64,000 nt of DNA from Geodermatophilus dictyosporus (GCF_900115505.1 NZ_FOWQ01000001.1:186001-250000); one strand, 5' to 3'; numbered from the stretch's first letter, positions 1 to 8,870 are shown. Notes: a model not told the origin generated them from the sequence alone. Program-made: numbers and translations.

Positions 1-1147
1 GCCGGGTCACCGCGCGGCCGCCCACCCGCAGCACGGTGCGCAGCAGGTGGGCCCGCTGGGCCGCGGGGAGGGCGGCGAACGTCCGCGCCATGGCGGCGGC
101 GACGGCGGCGGGGGAGGACCCGACGTCAAGGTAGGCCGCCCACGCGCGTTCGGGCAGCGTGAAGAACGCGGCGAAGAAGGCGTCGGTGGCCGCGGTGTCC
201 AGCGGCAGCAGCACCTCCAGGCCCAGGCCCAGCAGCCCCGCCGTCGTCCGGCGGCGGGCCGCGCGCACCACCGGCCGGGGGTCGCGGCCGGTGGCCAGCG
301 CTGCCGCCACCCGCGGGCCCAGCCGCAGCGAGGAGGCGACGCTGTAGCCGGTGGCCGGGTGCACCAGCCCGGCCGCCGCGCCCAGCACGGTGCCGCGGCG
401 GCGCGGGGCGTCGAGCGGGATGGCCACCCGCTCGGCCTCCCCGGCCGGGCGCAGGCCGCGGGCGGCGAGCAGCGCGCCGAGGCGGGCGCGCAGGTCGTCC
501 AGCGGCACCGGCGGGCGGGCGGCGAGCGACGTCGCCTCCAGCAGGACCGTGCCGTCGTCCAGGGGCAGGCCGTAGAGGAAGGCCGGCGGTGCGGCGGGGT
601 CGGCGAGCGCGGCCCAGTCCATGAGCAGTGCCCCGCCGGGCGGCACCAGGTCCCCGACCGGGCCGGCCACCACCTCGCCCCACGCCCGCTGCTGCGCCGT
701 GCCCGGGCCGCCGCCGCGGGCGTCGAGCACCACCCCGGCCGCCCGCTCGCCCCCGCCGGCCAGGACGGCGACCTCGCGGCCGCCCTCGGCGCGCACGCCG
801 GTCACCCGACCGGTCACCACCTCGCCGCCACCCGCCCGGAACCGCTCGAGCAGCGCGGCGTGCAGCACGCCGTTGCGCAGCCGGGCGTAGTCCCGGCCCA
901 GCCGCCGCTCGCCGCCGGCGGCGGTGCGGACGACGGTCGGCGCGTACGCCGCGGCCACCGCGGCCGGGTCCAGGCCGAGCGCCGGGGCGGCCGCCGCCAG
1001 CTGGTCGGCCCACAGGCAGTAGGTGGCCGGCCACACCCGCAGCGACGGCGCGACCAGCGCGGTGCGCAGCCCGGCCGCCGCGCACGCCGCCGCGGCGGAG
1101 AGCCCCGCCGGCCCGGCCCCCGCGACGACGACATCGAGGGCGGGCAC
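1..1147 (-). CDS. crtY: Lycopene beta-cyclase, 3' end beyond the left edge
   Basis: FAD-dependent lycopene cyclase that closes the end rings of lycopene in carotenoid synthesis. The N-terminus has a Rossmann dinucleotide fold (VVVAGAGPAGLS, GxGxxG at about residues 10-15), followed by the cyclase-type segment TYCLWADQL, where this family usually reads YG-W-DE. The C-terminal region around FFTLPERAW is also typical. About 382 codons are present against a usual length near 380-420, so only the extreme C-terminus is missing. I chose GTG at 1147; an in-frame GTG at 1165 is the alternative. The pigment role fits a coloured actinomycete, but neighbouring crt genes are outside the window. Confidence 0.85.
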   Translation of the reverse strand, partial: MPALDVVVAGAGPAGLSAAAACAAAGLRTALVAPSLRVWPATYCLWADQLAAAAPALGLDPAAVAAAYAPTVVRTAAGGERRLGRDYARLRNGVLHAALLERFRAGGGEVVTGRVTGVRAEGGREVAVLAGGGERAAGVVLDARGGGPGTAQQRAWGEVVAGPVGDLVPPGGALLMDWAALADPAAPPAFLYGLPLDDGTVLLEATSLAARPPVPLDDLRARLGALLAARGLRPAGEAERVAIPLDAPRRRGTVLGAAAGLVHPATGYSVASSLRLGPRVAAALATGRDPRPVVRAARRRTTAGLLGLGLEVLLPLDTAATDAFFAAFFTLPERAWAAYLDVGSSPAAVAAAMARTFAALPAAQRAHLLRTVLRVGGRAVTR

Positions 1148-1202
1148 CGCGGCAGCCGACCACACCGGCCCGGGAGCCGCAGCACCGGCCCCCGGACGCG
1201 AC

Positions 1203-1238
1203 GGTGCCCGCCGCCCCCCGGAGGGGACGACGGGCACC
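1203..1238 (-). terminator. Hairpin downstream of dctA
   Basis: Perfect 8-bp arms GGTGCCCG (1203-1210) and CGGGCACC (1231-1238) enclose a loop that is itself C-rich then G-rich. It lies 14-49 bases past the dctA stop and just upstream of the crtY start. There is no T tail, which is common for actinobacterial terminators. Confidence 0.5.
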
Positions 1239-1251
1239 GGGGTGGAGCGGG

Positions 1252-2670
1252 TCAGCGGGTGGAGCCCGCCGCCGCCTCGCGCAGCGCGTCGCCGGCGTCG
1301 CGCTCGCCGGGACCGGCGTTGGTCGCGTCGGCCGGGAGCCCGGCGTCGGACGGGCCGCCGTGGTCGTCGTCGATCATGGTCGCCTCGTCGAACGGGGACT
1401 CGCCGGACAGCGCGGCCGAGAGCTGTCCGCGGTCGAGCTCCTTGGTCCAGGTGGCGATCAGGACGGTGGCGATCGCGTTGCCGGCGAAGTTGGTCACCGC
1501 GCGCGCCTCGGACATGAACCGGTCGATGCCGACGATCAGGCCGACGCCGTCGAGCAGGTCCGGACGGTGCGCCGACAGCCCGCCGGCCAGCGTGGCCAGG
1601 CCCGCACCGGTGACGCCGGCGGCGCCCTTCGACGCGATGATCATGAAGACCAGCAGGCCGATCTGCTCGCCGACCGTCAGCGGGTCGCCCAGCGCCTCGG
1701 CGATGAACAGCGAGGCCATCGTCAGGTAGATGGCGGTGCCGTCGAGGTTGAACGAGTAGCCGGTCGGGACGACGATGCCCGCGACCGGCGCGCTGACCCC
1801 GGCGTGCTCCATCTTGGCGATCAGGCGGGGCAGGGCGGTCTCCGACGACGAGGTGGAGACGATCAGCAGGAACTCCCGGCCCAGGTACTTCAGCAGCGAG
1901 AAGACGTTGATCTTGGCGACCAGCCGCAGGATCAGGCCGAGGATGACGAACACGAACACCGCGCAGGTCGCGTAGAAGCCCAGCATGATGATCGCCAGGC
2001 TCTTCAGCGCGTCGATCCCGGTCTCGCCGACGACGGCGGCGATCGCACCGAAGGCGCCGATCGGGGCCACCCACATGACCATCGCGAGGATGCGGAAGAC
2101 CAGCTTCTGGAAGTGGCCGATGCCGCGCAGGAGCGGCTCGCCGGAGCGGCCCATGGCCTGGATGGCGAAGCCGGTGAGCAGGGCGACGAGCAGCGCCTGC
2201 AGCACCGAGCCGTCGGTCAGCGCGGACACCAGCGTGGTCGGGATCAGGCCGAGGATGAAGTCGGTCGTGCCGCCGGACTCCTCGGCCGTGCCGGCCAGCT
2301 CGGCGCCCGCGCCGCGGAGCTCCTCGGACAGCTGCAGCCCGTCGCCGGGGTGCAGGACGTTGCCGACCACCAGGCCGATCGCCAGGGCGACGGTCGACAT
2401 GAGCACGAAGTAGCCCAGCGCCAGGCCGCCGATGCGGCCGACCTTGGCCGCCTGCCGGATGGCGCCGATGCCCAGCACGATCGTGCAGAAGATGACCGGC
2501 GCGATGAGCATCTTGATCAGGCCGACGAACGCCGTGCCGAGCCACTTGAGGCTCACGGCGAACTCGGGGAACGCGAAGCCGACCACGATGCCGAGGACGA
2601 CGGCGGCGATCACGGCGATGTAGAGCCAGTGCGTGCGGTCACGCTTGCCGGCCGCGGTGCCAGCTGCCAT
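1252..2670 (-). CDS. dctA: C4-dicarboxylate:cation symporter (DAACS family)
   Basis: Membrane symporter of 472 aa that imports succinate, fumarate or malate with a cation. The hydrophobic pattern fits the usual 8 helices plus re-entrant loops. Family motifs are clear: the serine-rich TSSSETALP near residue 272 and PTGYSFNLDGT near residues 300-311. The chosen ATG at 2670 has AGGAG 7 bases upstream and gives the N-terminus MAAGTAAGKRDRTHW; the open frame extends further to 2799 without support. The acidic, variable C-terminus (from about residue 420) is not family-specific. It is divergent from a CitA/DcuS-type two-component pair, the standard regulator of this transporter class. Confidence 0.93.
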   Translation of the reverse strand: MAAGTAAGKRDRTHWLYIAVIAAVVLGIVVGFAFPEFAVSLKWLGTAFVGLIKMLIAPVIFCTIVLGIGAIRQAAKVGRIGGLALGYFVLMSTVALAIGLVVGNVLHPGDGLQLSEELRGAGAELAGTAEESGGTTDFILGLIPTTLVSALTDGSVLQALLVALLTGFAIQAMGRSGEPLLRGIGHFQKLVFRILAMVMWVAPIGAFGAIAAVVGETGIDALKSLAIIMLGFYATCAVFVFVILGLILRLVAKINVFSLLKYLGREFLLIVSTSSSETALPRLIAKMEHAGVSAPVAGIVVPTGYSFNLDGTAIYLTMASLFIAEALGDPLTVGEQIGLLVFMIIASKGAAGVTGAGLATLAGGLSAHRPDLLDGVGLIVGIDRFMSEARAVTNFAGNAIATVLIATWTKELDRGQLSAALSGESPFDEATMIDDDHGGPSDAGLPADATNAGPGERDAGDALREAAAGSTR

Positions 2671-2734
2671 GGGAGCTCCTGGGAGGGTGAGGACGGCGCC
2701 CGGGGTCCGGGCGGTGGTCGCTCCCAGTGGGCCG

Positions 2735-2774
2735 GACGCCGTGACCGGCGTCACGCATGCGTTCATTGCGTTCA
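2735..2774. promoter_or_regulatory. Repeats in the dctA / sensor-kinase divergent region
   Basis: The 143-bp intergenic region holds a perfect inverted repeat GACGCCG-TGAC-CGGCGTC (2735-2752). It overlaps a second one, GTGAC-CGGC-GTCAC (2741-2754). A direct repeat TGCGTTCA-T-TGCGTTCA follows at 2758-2774, a 9-bp period. Position and symmetry suggest operator sites for the adjacent response regulator; this is inference. Confidence 0.45.
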
Positions 2775-2813
2775 CGCCCACCCGTCCGCAGCGGGACACT
2801 GCGGAGCGTGTCG

Positions 2814-4436
2814 ATGCTCACCCGCCGCGGGCGGGTCCGCAGGGGGACGAGCCTGGCGCGCCAGCTGCTGTGGTTGCAGGCGCTCGTCCTGCTGACCGTG
2901 GTGACGACGGCGACCGCGGTCGCCTACCTCGACGCCCGCTCGGCCCTGGAGCGCGCCGCGGAGCAGCGCACGCGGGCCGTGGTGGAGAGCCTGGCCGACT
3001 CCCCGCTCGTGGTCGACGCCGTCGCCGCCGGGGACGCGACCGCGGTGCTGCAGCCCTTCGTGGAGGAGGTGCGGGCCGACACCGGGCTGTCGTTCATCAC
3101 CGTGATGGCGCCCGACCGCACCCGCTTCACCCACCCCGACCCGGCGCAGATCGGCCGCCCGTTCGTGGGCACCGTCGCCCCGGCGCTGGCGGGGGACACC
3201 TTCAGTGAGACCTACACCGGCACCCTCGGCCCGTCGCTGCGCACCACCGGCCCGGTGTTCGGCGACGGCGGCGAGGTCGTCGCGCTGGTGTCGGCCGGCC
3301 TCACCGTCGACGTCGTGGGCGCGGACCTCGCCGAGGCGGTGCCGGGGATCCTCGGCACCGCCGCGGTCACCCTCGCCGTCGGCGCGCTGGGCAGCTGGGC
3401 GGTCAGCCGGCGGCTGCGCCGCCAGACCGGCGGCCTGGACGCGACGACGATGGCGGCGCTGCTCGAGCACCACGAGGCGGTGCTGCACGCCGTCCGCGAG
3501 GGGCTGCTGCTGCTCGACCGCGACGGCCGGGTGACCCTCGCCAACGACGAGGCCCGCCGGTTGCTCGACCTCGACGGCGACCCGGCCGGCCGCCGCCTCG
3601 ACGAGCTGGGCCTCCCGCCCGAGCTGGCCGCGGCGCTGGGCAGCCCCGAGCGGGGGGTCGACGAGGTCCACCTGACCGACACCCGCGTACTGCTGGTCAA
3701 CCGCTCGCCCGCCCGCTCCGCGGGTCGCAGCGGTTCGGTGGTCACCCTGCGCGACCACACCGAGCTGCAGGCCCTCACCGGCGAGCGCGACAGCGTGCGG
3801 GCCTTCGCCGAGTCGCTGCGCGCCCAGGCGCACGAGGCGGCCAACCGGCTGCACGCCACCGTCTCGCTGGTGGAGCTGGGCCGCAGCCGCGAGGCGGTGG
3901 AGTTCGCCACCGCCCAGCTCGCCGCGGCGCAGGAGCTCACCGACCGGGTGGTCGGCGCGGTGGAGGAGCCGGTGCTGGCGGCGCTGCTGCTCGGCAAGGC
4001 CGCCACCGCCGCCGAGCGCGGCGTGCGTCTGGACGTCGACCCCGGCACCTCGGTGGGTGCGACCGGCATCCCGGGCGGCGACCTGGTCACCGTCGTGGGC
4101 AACCTGCTCGACAACGCCATCGACGCCGCGCTGGCCGGGGAGCCGCCCCGCGAGGTGCAGGTCGGCGTCTGGGACGACGGCGACCGGCTGGAGATCCGGG
4201 TCGAGGACAGCGGGCCGGGCCTGGCCGAGGAGGACGTCGAGCGGGTCTTCCGGCGCGGCTGGTCGACCAAGGCCGACCCCGACGGCGCGCCGGCCGGTCT
4301 CGGGCGCGGGCTGGGCCTGGCGCTGGTGCAGCAGGTGGTGCGCCGCCACGGCGGCACGGTGGGCGTGCGGCCCGGGCCCGGGGCGGAGTTCCGGGTGTCG
4401 ATCCCGCTGTCGGTGCCGGCCGGGGCCCCGCGGTGA
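2814..4436 (+). CDS. Sensor histidine kinase, CitA/DcuS (DctB-like) family
   Basis: Membrane kinase of 540 aa that probably senses extracellular C4-dicarboxylates or citrate. TM helix 1 is at about residues 17-37, an extracellular PDC/Cache-type domain at 40-175, TM helix 2 at about 180-198, and a PAS-like domain at about 220-325. The family dimerisation box LRAQAHEAANRLH carries the likely phosphorylated His340. The HATPase domain has an N box (GNLLDNAIDAAL) and G boxes (EDSGPGL, GLGRGLGLALV). ATG 2814 is preceded by GGAG at 7 bases; GTG 2808 is possible. The stop overlaps the response regulator by 4 bases, so the pair is coupled. Confidence 0.9.
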   Translation: MLTRRGRVRRGTSLARQLLWLQALVLLTVVTTATAVAYLDARSALERAAEQRTRAVVESLADSPLVVDAVAAGDATAVLQPFVEEVRADTGLSFITVMAPDRTRFTHPDPAQIGRPFVGTVAPALAGDTFSETYTGTLGPSLRTTGPVFGDGGEVVALVSAGLTVDVVGADLAEAVPGILGTAAVTLAVGALGSWAVSRRLRRQTGGLDATTMAALLEHHEAVLHAVREGLLLLDRDGRVTLANDEARRLLDLDGDPAGRRLDELGLPPELAAALGSPERGVDEVHLTDTRVLLVNRSPARSAGRSGSVVTLRDHTELQALTGERDSVRAFAESLRAQAHEAANRLHATVSLVELGRSREAVEFATAQLAAAQELTDRVVGAVEEPVLAALLLGKAATAAERGVRLDVDPGTSVGATGIPGGDLVTVVGNLLDNAIDAALAGEPPREVQVGVWDDGDRLEIRVEDSGPGLAEEDVERVFRRGWSTKADPDGAPAGLGRGLGLALVQQVVRRHGGTVGVRPGPGAEFRVSIPLSVPAGAPR

Positions 4437-5101
4437 TCCGCGTGCTGGTGGTCGAGGACGAGCCGGTGGCCGCCGAGGCGCACCGGGCCTACGTCGACCG
4501 CACCGACGGGTTCGCCACCGTCGGCGTCGCCGGCACGGGTGCGGCGGCGCTGGCCGCGCTGGGCCGCACCGCCGTCGACCTGGTGCTGCTCGACCTGCAC
4601 CTGCCCGACGCCTCGGGCCTGGACCTGTGCCGGCGGATCCGGGGGGCGGGTGCCGACGTCGACGTCCTCGCCGTCACCTCGGCGCGGGAGCTGGCCACCG
4701 TGCGGGCCGCCGCGGTGCACGGCGTCGTCGGCTACCTGCTCAAGCCGTTCACCTACCCGGCGCTGCGCGACCGGCTGGTGGCCTACGCCGAGTACCGGGC
4801 CCGGCTGACCGGCGGGGGCGACGCGGCCGGGCAGGCCGAGATCGACCGGGTGCTGGGCACCGTCCGCCCGTCGCGGTCCGCGCCGCTGCCCAAGGGCATG
4901 GGCCGCGAGACGCTGGACGCCGTCGTCACCGCCGTCCGGCAGGCCGACGGGGTGTCGGCGGCCGAGACCGCGGAGCTGATCGGCGCGTCGCGGATCACCG
5001 CCCGCCGCTACCTGGAGTACCTGGCCGAGACCGGGCTGGTCGACCGCGTGCCCCGCTACGGCGGCACCGGCCGGCCCGAGCTCGAGTACCGCTGGCGGTG
5101 A
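4433..5101 (+). CDS. Response regulator, CitB/DcuR family
   Basis: Transcription factor of 222 aa paired with the kinase just upstream through a GTGA overlap. The receiver domain has the acidic pair E8-D9, phospho-acceptor Asp54 in LVLLDLHLPD and the conserved lysine in LLKPFTYP. The C-terminal third has a helix-turn-helix (AAETAELIGASRITARRYL), as in CitB/DcuR regulators. By family precedent it would activate the divergent dctA when the kinase detects substrate. Candidate sites are the repeats at 2735-2774. Confidence 0.9.
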   Translation: MIRVLVVEDEPVAAEAHRAYVDRTDGFATVGVAGTGAAALAALGRTAVDLVLLDLHLPDASGLDLCRRIRGAGADVDVLAVTSARELATVRAAAVHGVVGYLLKPFTYPALRDRLVAYAEYRARLTGGGDAAGQAEIDRVLGTVRPSRSAPLPKGMGRETLDAVVTAVRQADGVSAAETAELIGASRITARRYLEYLAETGLVDRVPRYGGTGRPELEYRWR

Positions 5102-5105
5102 GCGG

Positions 5106-5501
5106 TCAGCCGACCCCGCCGTCGACCTCGCCGTCGGTGTAGAGCCAGCGGCCGTCGGCCCGGCGGAAGCGGCTGCGCTCGGCCTGCAGGTGGTCGGCCC
5201 CGCCGGCGCGGGCGTGCGCGCGGAAGGTGACCGTGCCCTCGACGTCGAACGGCCCGCCGCCGGTGGTGGCCAGCACCTCCAGCCCGGTCCAGCGCACCGC
5301 CGGGTCGAGCTCCAGCGACGGTGGCCGGGTGGCCGGGTCCCAGGTGGCGAGCAGGTACGCGGGGTCGCCGACGGCGAAGGCGCTGTAGCGCGAGCGCACC
5401 AGTTGCTCGGCCGTGCCCGCGGTCGCCGTCCCGTCGTGCAGCCGCCCGCAGCACTCGGCGTAGGTCAGGCCGGTGCCGCAGGGGCAGCGCTTCGGGCTCA
5501 C
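5106..5501 (-). CDS. YchJ-like (UPF0225) SEC-C motif protein
   Basis: Cytoplasmic protein of 131 aa. The N-terminus is a SEC-C zinc motif (CPCGTGLTYAECCG), followed by a YchJ-type NTF2-like domain with the family segment LVRSRYSAFAVGDPAYLLATW. Length matches the family. The exact biochemical role is not established. It starts with GTG and is convergent with the response regulator, only 4 bases apart, so the two messages must overlap at their 3' ends. Confidence 0.85.
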   Translation of the reverse strand: MSPKRCPCGTGLTYAECCGRLHDGTATAGTAEQLVRSRYSAFAVGDPAYLLATWDPATRPPSLELDPAVRWTGLEVLATTGGGPFDVEGTVTFRAHARAGGADHLQAERSRFRRADGRWLYTDGEVDGGVG

Positions 5502-5541
5502 CGCTGCAGTGTGGCCCCTCGGCGGAGGAGGGCTCGCCGCC

Positions 5542-7188
5542 TCAGTCCTCGGCGATCCAGATGGCGGTGTCCGGCGGCAGCGCCACCGAGCGGGCGGAGC
5601 TGTGCACCCCGGGGCCGGACTCCAGAAGCACCTGCCCGCGCGAGCGGACCAGTGCGGTGTCGGTGCCCATGTTCACCACGCAGCGGACGGTGCGGCCGCC
5701 GCCGGTGCAGCGCACGGTCAGCACGTCGCCGCGGGTGCTGACGGTGGCCTCGCCGGTGCCCAGCGCCGGGTGCTCGGCGCGGACGGCCAGTGCCTGGCGG
5801 TACAGGTGCAGCACCGAGCCGGAGTCGCGGGTCTGCCGGGAGACGGCGTGCCGCCTCCACTCGGCGGGCACCGGCAGCCACGGCTTCGCGGCGCCGGCGG
5901 GGGAGAAGCCCACCCCGGCCGTCGCGTTCCACGGCATCGGGACGCGGCAGCCGTCGCGGCCGGCGCGCTCGCCGCCGCTGCGGTGGAAGATCGGGTCCTG
6001 CTTGGCCTCGTCGGGCACGTGCGCCTGCGGCAGGCCCAGCTCGTCGCCGGCGTAGACGTAGGCCGAGCCGGGCAGCGACAGCAACAGCAGCGCCGCCGCG
6101 CGGGCGCGGGCCAGGCCGGTCTCGCCGCCGCCGAAGCGGCTGACCATGCGGTCCTTGTCGTGGTTGCCCAGCACCCACGACACCGGCGCGCCCACCCGGC
6201 CGAAGGCGTCGAGCGCGCTGCCGATCGCCTCGGCGAACGCCGGGGTCTCCCACCGCGACTTCAGCATCCGGAACGACAGCGACTGGTGCAGCTCGTCCGG
6301 CCGCGAGTAGAGCGCCACCTCGTCGAGGTCGGCCAGGCAGACCTCGCCCACCAGCATCGTGCCGGGGTACTCGTCGCAGACCGCCCGCCACCGGCGCCAG
6401 ACGTCGTGCACCTCGGGCTGGTTCCAGGTCATGGCCTGCTCGGGGCCGTGCCCGAAGAGGGTGGGGGAGTACTCGCCCGGGTTGTCCCGGAGGCCGGCGT
6501 CCTTGTAGAGGCCGTAGGCGACGTCGACGCGGAAGCCGCTCACGCCGCGGTCGAGCCAGAAGCGCAGCGTGCGCTCGAAGTCCTCGGCCACGACGGGGTC
6601 GCGCCAGTTGAGGTCGGGCTGCTCGGGGGCGAACAGGTGCAGGTACCAGCGGCCGTCCGGGGTGCGCGACCAGGCCGGGCCGCCGAACAGCGAGCGCCAG
6701 TTGTTCGGCGGCTCCTCCGACGGCGGGGCGAAGTGGTAGCGCGACGCCTCGGGGCCGTGCGGGTCGGCCAGCGCCGCCTGGAACCAGGCGTGCCGGTCGG
6801 AGGTGTGGTTGGGGACGACGTCGAGCACGACGCGCAGGCCCAGCCGGCGGGCGTCGGCCACCAGCTCCTCGACGTCGGACACGTCGCCGTACTCCGGGTC
6901 GACCGCCCGGTAGTCGACGACGTCGTAGCCGCCGTCCGCGCCGCCCGAGGGGTAGTGCGGGTTGATCCACAGCGCGTCGACGCCCAGCCACGAGAGGTAG
7001 GGCAGGCGGGCGCGCAGCCCGGCGAGGTCGCCGATGCCGTCGCCGTTGCCGTCGGCGAACGAGCGCAGGTAGACCTGGTAGACCACGGCCGAGCGCCACC
7101 AGGCGTCCTCGACGGACGGCGCCGGCGAGAGCCAGGGGGACTGCTGCCGGCCGGCGGCGGTGCCGGCCGCGACGAGTCGAGCGGACAT
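5542..7188 (-). CDS. Alpha-glucosidase, GH13 family
   Basis: Glycoside hydrolase of 548 aa acting on alpha-glucosidic bonds of maltose-type sugars or trehalose. The TIM barrel starts with VVYQVYLRSFADGNGDGIGD. Conserved GH13 regions are present: the nucleophile Asp in GFRVDVAYG (about residue 220), the acid Glu in MLVGEVCL (about 280) and Asp in VLGNHDKDR (about 342). There is no signal peptide, so it is probably cytoplasmic. ATG 7188 was chosen; a GTG two codons earlier is possible. It has its own promoter region and no obvious sugar transporter nearby. Substrate specificity cannot be read from the sequence. Confidence 0.9.
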   Translation of the reverse strand: MSARLVAAGTAAGRQQSPWLSPAPSVEDAWWRSAVVYQVYLRSFADGNGDGIGDLAGLRARLPYLSWLGVDALWINPHYPSGGADGGYDVVDYRAVDPEYGDVSDVEELVADARRLGLRVVLDVVPNHTSDRHAWFQAALADPHGPEASRYHFAPPSEEPPNNWRSLFGGPAWSRTPDGRWYLHLFAPEQPDLNWRDPVVAEDFERTLRFWLDRGVSGFRVDVAYGLYKDAGLRDNPGEYSPTLFGHGPEQAMTWNQPEVHDVWRRWRAVCDEYPGTMLVGEVCLADLDEVALYSRPDELHQSLSFRMLKSRWETPAFAEAIGSALDAFGRVGAPVSWVLGNHDKDRMVSRFGGGETGLARARAAALLLLSLPGSAYVYAGDELGLPQAHVPDEAKQDPIFHRSGGERAGRDGCRVPMPWNATAGVGFSPAGAAKPWLPVPAEWRRHAVSRQTRDSGSVLHLYRQALAVRAEHPALGTGEATVSTRGDVLTVRCTGGGRTVRCVVNMGTDTALVRSRGQVLLESGPGVHSSARSVALPPDTAIWIAED

Positions 7189-7474
7189 GCCCACACGATC
7201 GGCAGGGATCCCGTGACAGGGAGCGGCCAGATGCGACGAAGACGGCGCCGCGCTCCGTCAGATCTCGACGAAGCGCGGCATCCGTGCTGGTGGCGGCCCG
7301 GGTCGCCCCCGAGGAGCGCCCGGCGGCCCGGCGCCGGTTCACCCCACGGGGTGGGCGGCGGGCCGGCTGAGGCGACGCCCACACCGGGAGGTGGATGCCC
7401 GGGGCGGCACCCGGCGTTGCACTGCCTGTTCGAGCGAGTCACGGCCGCCCCGCGGCGGCAGGAAGCACCCCACC

Positions 7475-7636
7475 ATGGCCGATCGCGCCCTCTGTCTCCG
7501 TCACCCCCGGCACGTCTGGATCGCCAGCTGCCCCGACTGCACCGCCTGGTACCTCGCCGGCCTGCGCGCCGGCCGGCAGGACCGGACGGCGGTGCCCCGT
7601 CCCACCGCGGACACCGCCCGGGAGGCCGCGGCCTGA
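7475..7636 (+). CDS. Small zinc-ribbon-like protein, 53 aa
   Basis: Short protein starting at ATG 7475, with an AGGAAG ribosome site about 9 bases upstream. Two metal-ligand-like pairs are visible, CLRH near the N-terminus and CPDC about 14 residues later, so it could bind one zinc ion. The tail is basic then alanine-rich. I know no function for it. A perfect hairpin follows 22 bases after the stop, which supports a separate transcription unit. Confidence 0.6.
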   Translation: MADRALCLRHPRHVWIASCPDCTAWYLAGLRAGRQDRTAVPRPTADTAREAAA

Positions 7637-7658
7637 GCGCAGGCCCACCCGAGCAGCC

Positions 7659-7690
7659 GACGGCGCCCCTCCCGCGGGAGGGGCGCCGTC
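7659..7690 (+). terminator. Perfect 16-bp hairpin terminator
   Basis: Arms GACGGCGCCCCTCCC and GGGAGGGGCGCCGTC match exactly around a central GC. It sits just after the 53-aa gene and 130 bases before the Ltp gene. The strong stem without a U tract is a usual actinobacterial terminator form. Confidence 0.75.
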
Positions 7691-7819
7691 GTGCGTGAGG
7701 ACGGCACCGGGACCGTCGCCCACGATCCGCGGGCGACTGGGGTGGAGGACCTGCCGACGGTTCCGATACTCCACCGGAACGCAGACGAGGTCTGCCTCCA
7801 GCGATGCAGGAGTTCTCCC

Positions 7820-8854
7820 GTGACACACCCCGAGGACAGCGGCGGCCCGACGGGCTCCCCGGCCCGGCCCGGCGCGCCGTTCCGGCCCGGCACCCCTCCG
7901 GCGGCTGACGACCGTCCCACGGCCGCCTTCGCTCCCACGCCGCTGCCCCCGCCCGGCTCCGGCCCGCAGCCGGGGTTCGGTGGTCCGCCGCCGTTCGGTG
8001 GCCCGCCGCCCGGGTTCGGCGGCCCGCCGCCCGGGTTCGGTGGCCCGCCGCCCGGGTTCGGTGGCCCGCCGCCCGGGTTCGGGGGCCCGCCGCCCGGGTT
8101 CGGTGGCCCGCCGCCCGGGTTCGGCGGCCCGCCACCGGGTTTCGGCGCCCCACCGCCGTTCGGTGGACCGCCGTTCCCGCCTCCGCACGCGGTGCCGCAG
8201 GGCGCCTGGCCGCCCGCGCCGGCCGGCGCAGGGGTACCGGCCCCCTGGTACCGGCGGAAGCGCTACGCCATCCCCGCCGGTGTGCTGGCGCTGGCCGTGC
8301 TCGGGGCCGCCGTGTCGCCGAAGGAGGACACGGGGAACACGCCCGCGGCCGCCGGTTCCAGTGCGTCCGCCACCGCTACGTCGGCGCCGGCGAGCTCCGC
8401 TGCGCCGACCCCACCGGCCGACCTGGTCGCCCCGACCACCGTGCCGTCGCCCTCGGCGACGATCCCGGTGCCGGCGCCCGCGCCGCGCAGCACCGCCCCA
8501 GCTCCGGCCCCGGCCCCGGCCCCGGCGCCGGCCCCGGCGCCTGCTCCCGCCCCGGAGCCGGACCTGACCATGGGTCAGCGGAACGCGCGCTCGTCCGCCG
8601 ACGACTACCTCTCCTTCACGTCGTTCTCCCGGTCCGGCCTCATCGAGCAGCTGGAGTTCGAGGGCTACGCCACCGACGACGCCACCTGGGCCGTCGACAG
8701 CCTGGGGGTGGACTGGAACGAGCAGGCCGCCCGCTCCGCCGGTGAGTACCTCTCCTTCACCTCGTTCTCCCGGTCCGGCCTCGTCGAGCAGCTGGAGTTC
8801 GAGGGCTTCACCCCCGAGCAGGCCGAGTACGGCGTGAGCCAGGCCGGGTTCTGA
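7820..8854 (+). CDS. Membrane protein with Gly/Pro repeats and two Ltp domains
   Basis: Protein of 344 aa; GTG 7820 has AGGAG at 7 bases. The N-terminal half is low-complexity, with seven copies of GGPPPGF (residues about 60-108). One TM helix follows a basic RRKRY stop (about 150-172), then a Pro/Ala linker. Two tandem C-terminal units sharing DYLSFTSFSRSGLIEQLEF / EYLSFTSFSRSGLVEQLEF match the Ltp family (host cell surface-exposed lipoprotein). In a Streptococcus phage, Ltp blocks superinfecting phage DNA entry; in actinobacteria such proteins are common and unstudied. The predicted layout is a cytoplasmic repeat arm with Ltp units outside. There is no lipobox. Confidence 0.8.
   Translation: MTHPEDSGGPTGSPARPGAPFRPGTPPAADDRPTAAFAPTPLPPPGSGPQPGFGGPPPFGGPPPGFGGPPPGFGGPPPGFGGPPPGFGGPPPGFGGPPPGFGGPPPGFGAPPPFGGPPFPPPHAVPQGAWPPAPAGAGVPAPWYRRKRYAIPAGVLALAVLGAAVSPKEDTGNTPAAAGSSASATATSAPASSAAPTPPADLVAPTTVPSPSATIPVPAPAPRSTAPAPAPAPAPAPAPAPAPAPEPDLTMGQRNARSSADDYLSFTSFSRSGLIEQLEFEGYATDDATWAVDSLGVDWNEQAARSAGEYLSFTSFSRSGLVEQLEFEGFTPEQAEYGVSQAGF
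7997..8143 (+). repeat. Seven 21-bp tandem repeats inside the Ltp-domain gene
   Basis: Seven in-frame 21-base units, each coding GGPPPGF and differing mainly at third positions (GGT, GGC, GGG at the first glycine). Degenerate half units flank both ends. Strong similarity between units predicts copy-number change by slippage. Confidence 0.9.
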
Positions 8855-8870
8855 GTCTCCTCGACCCCAG

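Noticed and set aside
126..1163. 345-codon minus-strand frame near the left edge
   Set aside because: Composition is Arg/Gly/Ala shadow; the real product in another frame is the lycopene cyclase, open to the window edge.
7997..8143. Regularly repeated DNA that might look like a CRISPR array
   Set aside because: Units are contiguous 21-mers without spacers, in frame, and encode GGPPPGF inside a real gene.
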